A DNA stretch of 15,482 bases from the NCBI GenBank assembly GCA_020217165.1, contig JAIWOE010000081.1:1-15482 (forward strand), read 5' to 3'. A model generated the notes under the pieces. That model ran no database searches and was not told the DNA's origin. It worked only from the letters and a program-made list of their open reading frames with translations. Below are positions 15,028 through 15,482 of the stretch, piece after piece. The stretch's first letter is position 1. Each line of letters begins with the position of its first letter. The position numbers and the translations under genes were made by a program. This DNA is from Desulfovibrio sp. (lineage in GTDB: Bacteria; Desulfobacterota; Desulfovibrionia; Desulfovibrionales; Desulfovibrionaceae).

Positions 15028-15482
15028 ATGGTCCCGAAGAGCAGGGGCTGGGGCAGGCCTGGCGCCGGCGCGGCCTCGGGACGATCTTGCTTGAGGGACA
15101 ATTGCAGAGTGGCCGGTGGCACCACGCCCGAGGCGCCCAGGGAGCCCAGGCCGGCCAGCACGGTATCGCCCCGGAAGCAGATGGTCAGGGGCATGGAAAT
15201 CCATTCTTCCTCTTCCGAACACAAGGACAACTGCCGGGACGGGCTGATGCACCTGGAGGGGTCCGCGGTGGAGCGTACCAGATGGCTGGCCGTGGTCAGG
15301 CGTTCCAGGCGGCCCCGGGGGCAGAAGGCCAGGGAGTTCACGTCGCCGCTGATGCCTTCGGGATCGGGATCAAACACCGTCAGCGGGCCCAGGGGGGTGA
15401 GCACCTCCACGGGGCGGGCGGGCTCCAGGGAGGCTAGGGCCCCGTTTTCATGGAAGGACAGGCCGATGCGCGCCGGCAGGGT
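15000..15482 (-). CDS. Conserved-looking protein with 'FxENGxL' repeat-like segments, C-terminal part
   Basis: Only the last 160 residues are in the window; the frame is open to the right edge. The visible part has short beta-type segments of the MORN-like kind, for example IGLSFHENGALASLEPARPV then EVLTPLGPLTVFDPDPEGI, and later VNSLAFCPRGRLERLTT. Such units recur in a family of uncharacterised proteins I associate, from memory, with Desulfovibrio. The tail (SLCSEEEEWISMPLTICFRGD...) ends in a Pro/Ala-rich stretch and stops at 15000-15002, inside the loop of the intergenic hairpin. It converges on flavodoxin. No enzymatic motif is visible; the MORN-like label is tentative. An internal ATG-like start such as 15410 is not the true start because the homologous pattern continues upstream of it. 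Confidence 0.7.
   Translation of the reverse strand, partial: TLPARIGLSFHENGALASLEPARPVEVLTPLGPLTVFDPDPEGISGDVNSLAFCPRGRLERLTTASHLVRSTADPSRCISPSRQLSLCSEEEEWISMPLTICFRGDTVLAGLGSLGASGVVPPATLQLSLKQDRPEAAPAPGLPQPLLFGTMPASTCQGR

Overview
The window is GC-rich, densely packed bacterial chromosome. The best taxonomic marker is the short-chain flavodoxin at 14523-14963. Its FMN-loop residues and numbering (Trp60, Tyr98) match Desulfovibrio flavodoxins, and from memory it is closest to that of Desulfovibrio (Megalodesulfovibrio) gigas. I therefore read the window as a Desulfovibrionaceae-type sulfate reducer. The gene content is metabolic and housekeeping. I see no tRNA, rRNA, CRISPR array, insertion sequence or phage gene, and no gene-free stretch longer than about 275 bases.

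Left block (1-4366, all minus strand, read right to left): a CDF metal exporter overlaps by four bases an SGNH/GDSL hydrolase. Then come a soluble histidine kinase with its own good promoter, phosphatidylglycerophosphatase A (pgpA), and an MFS transporter that runs off the left edge and carries an apparent single-base frameshift. A 152-base divergent region separates this block from the next.

Central block (4519-9659, plus strand): a five-gene purine salvage operon. It holds gpt (xanthine-guanine phosphoribosyltransferase), a BMP-family periplasmic binding protein, two ABC permeases and a double-domain ABC ATPase. Genes are 26 bases apart or less, with one stop/start overlap and one stop codon directly abutting the next start. 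The likely logic is that the ABC system imports a purine nucleoside or base and Gpt traps the base as a nucleotide. gpt has a perfect -35 box, a stem-loop in its leader and no visible Shine-Dalgarno.

Right block: an M32 metallocarboxypeptidase (minus) converges on the ABC operon and diverges from asnB. asnB (GTG start, Cys2 nucleophile) is followed 17 bases later by an all-helical protein of unknown function. Then comes flavodoxin, whose promoter is overlaid by a strong Fur-type operator. This fits the known swap from ferredoxin to flavodoxin under iron limitation. The window closes with the C-terminal part of a conserved-looking unknown protein on the minus strand, convergent with flavodoxin, with a long stem-loop between them.

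I found no clearly undescribed multi-gene system. The points most worth a second look are the Fur-overlaid flavodoxin promoter, the MFS frameshift, the linkage of gpt with the ABC importer and its leader hairpin, the SGNH hydrolase lacking its block III Asn, and the unknown partner of asnB.
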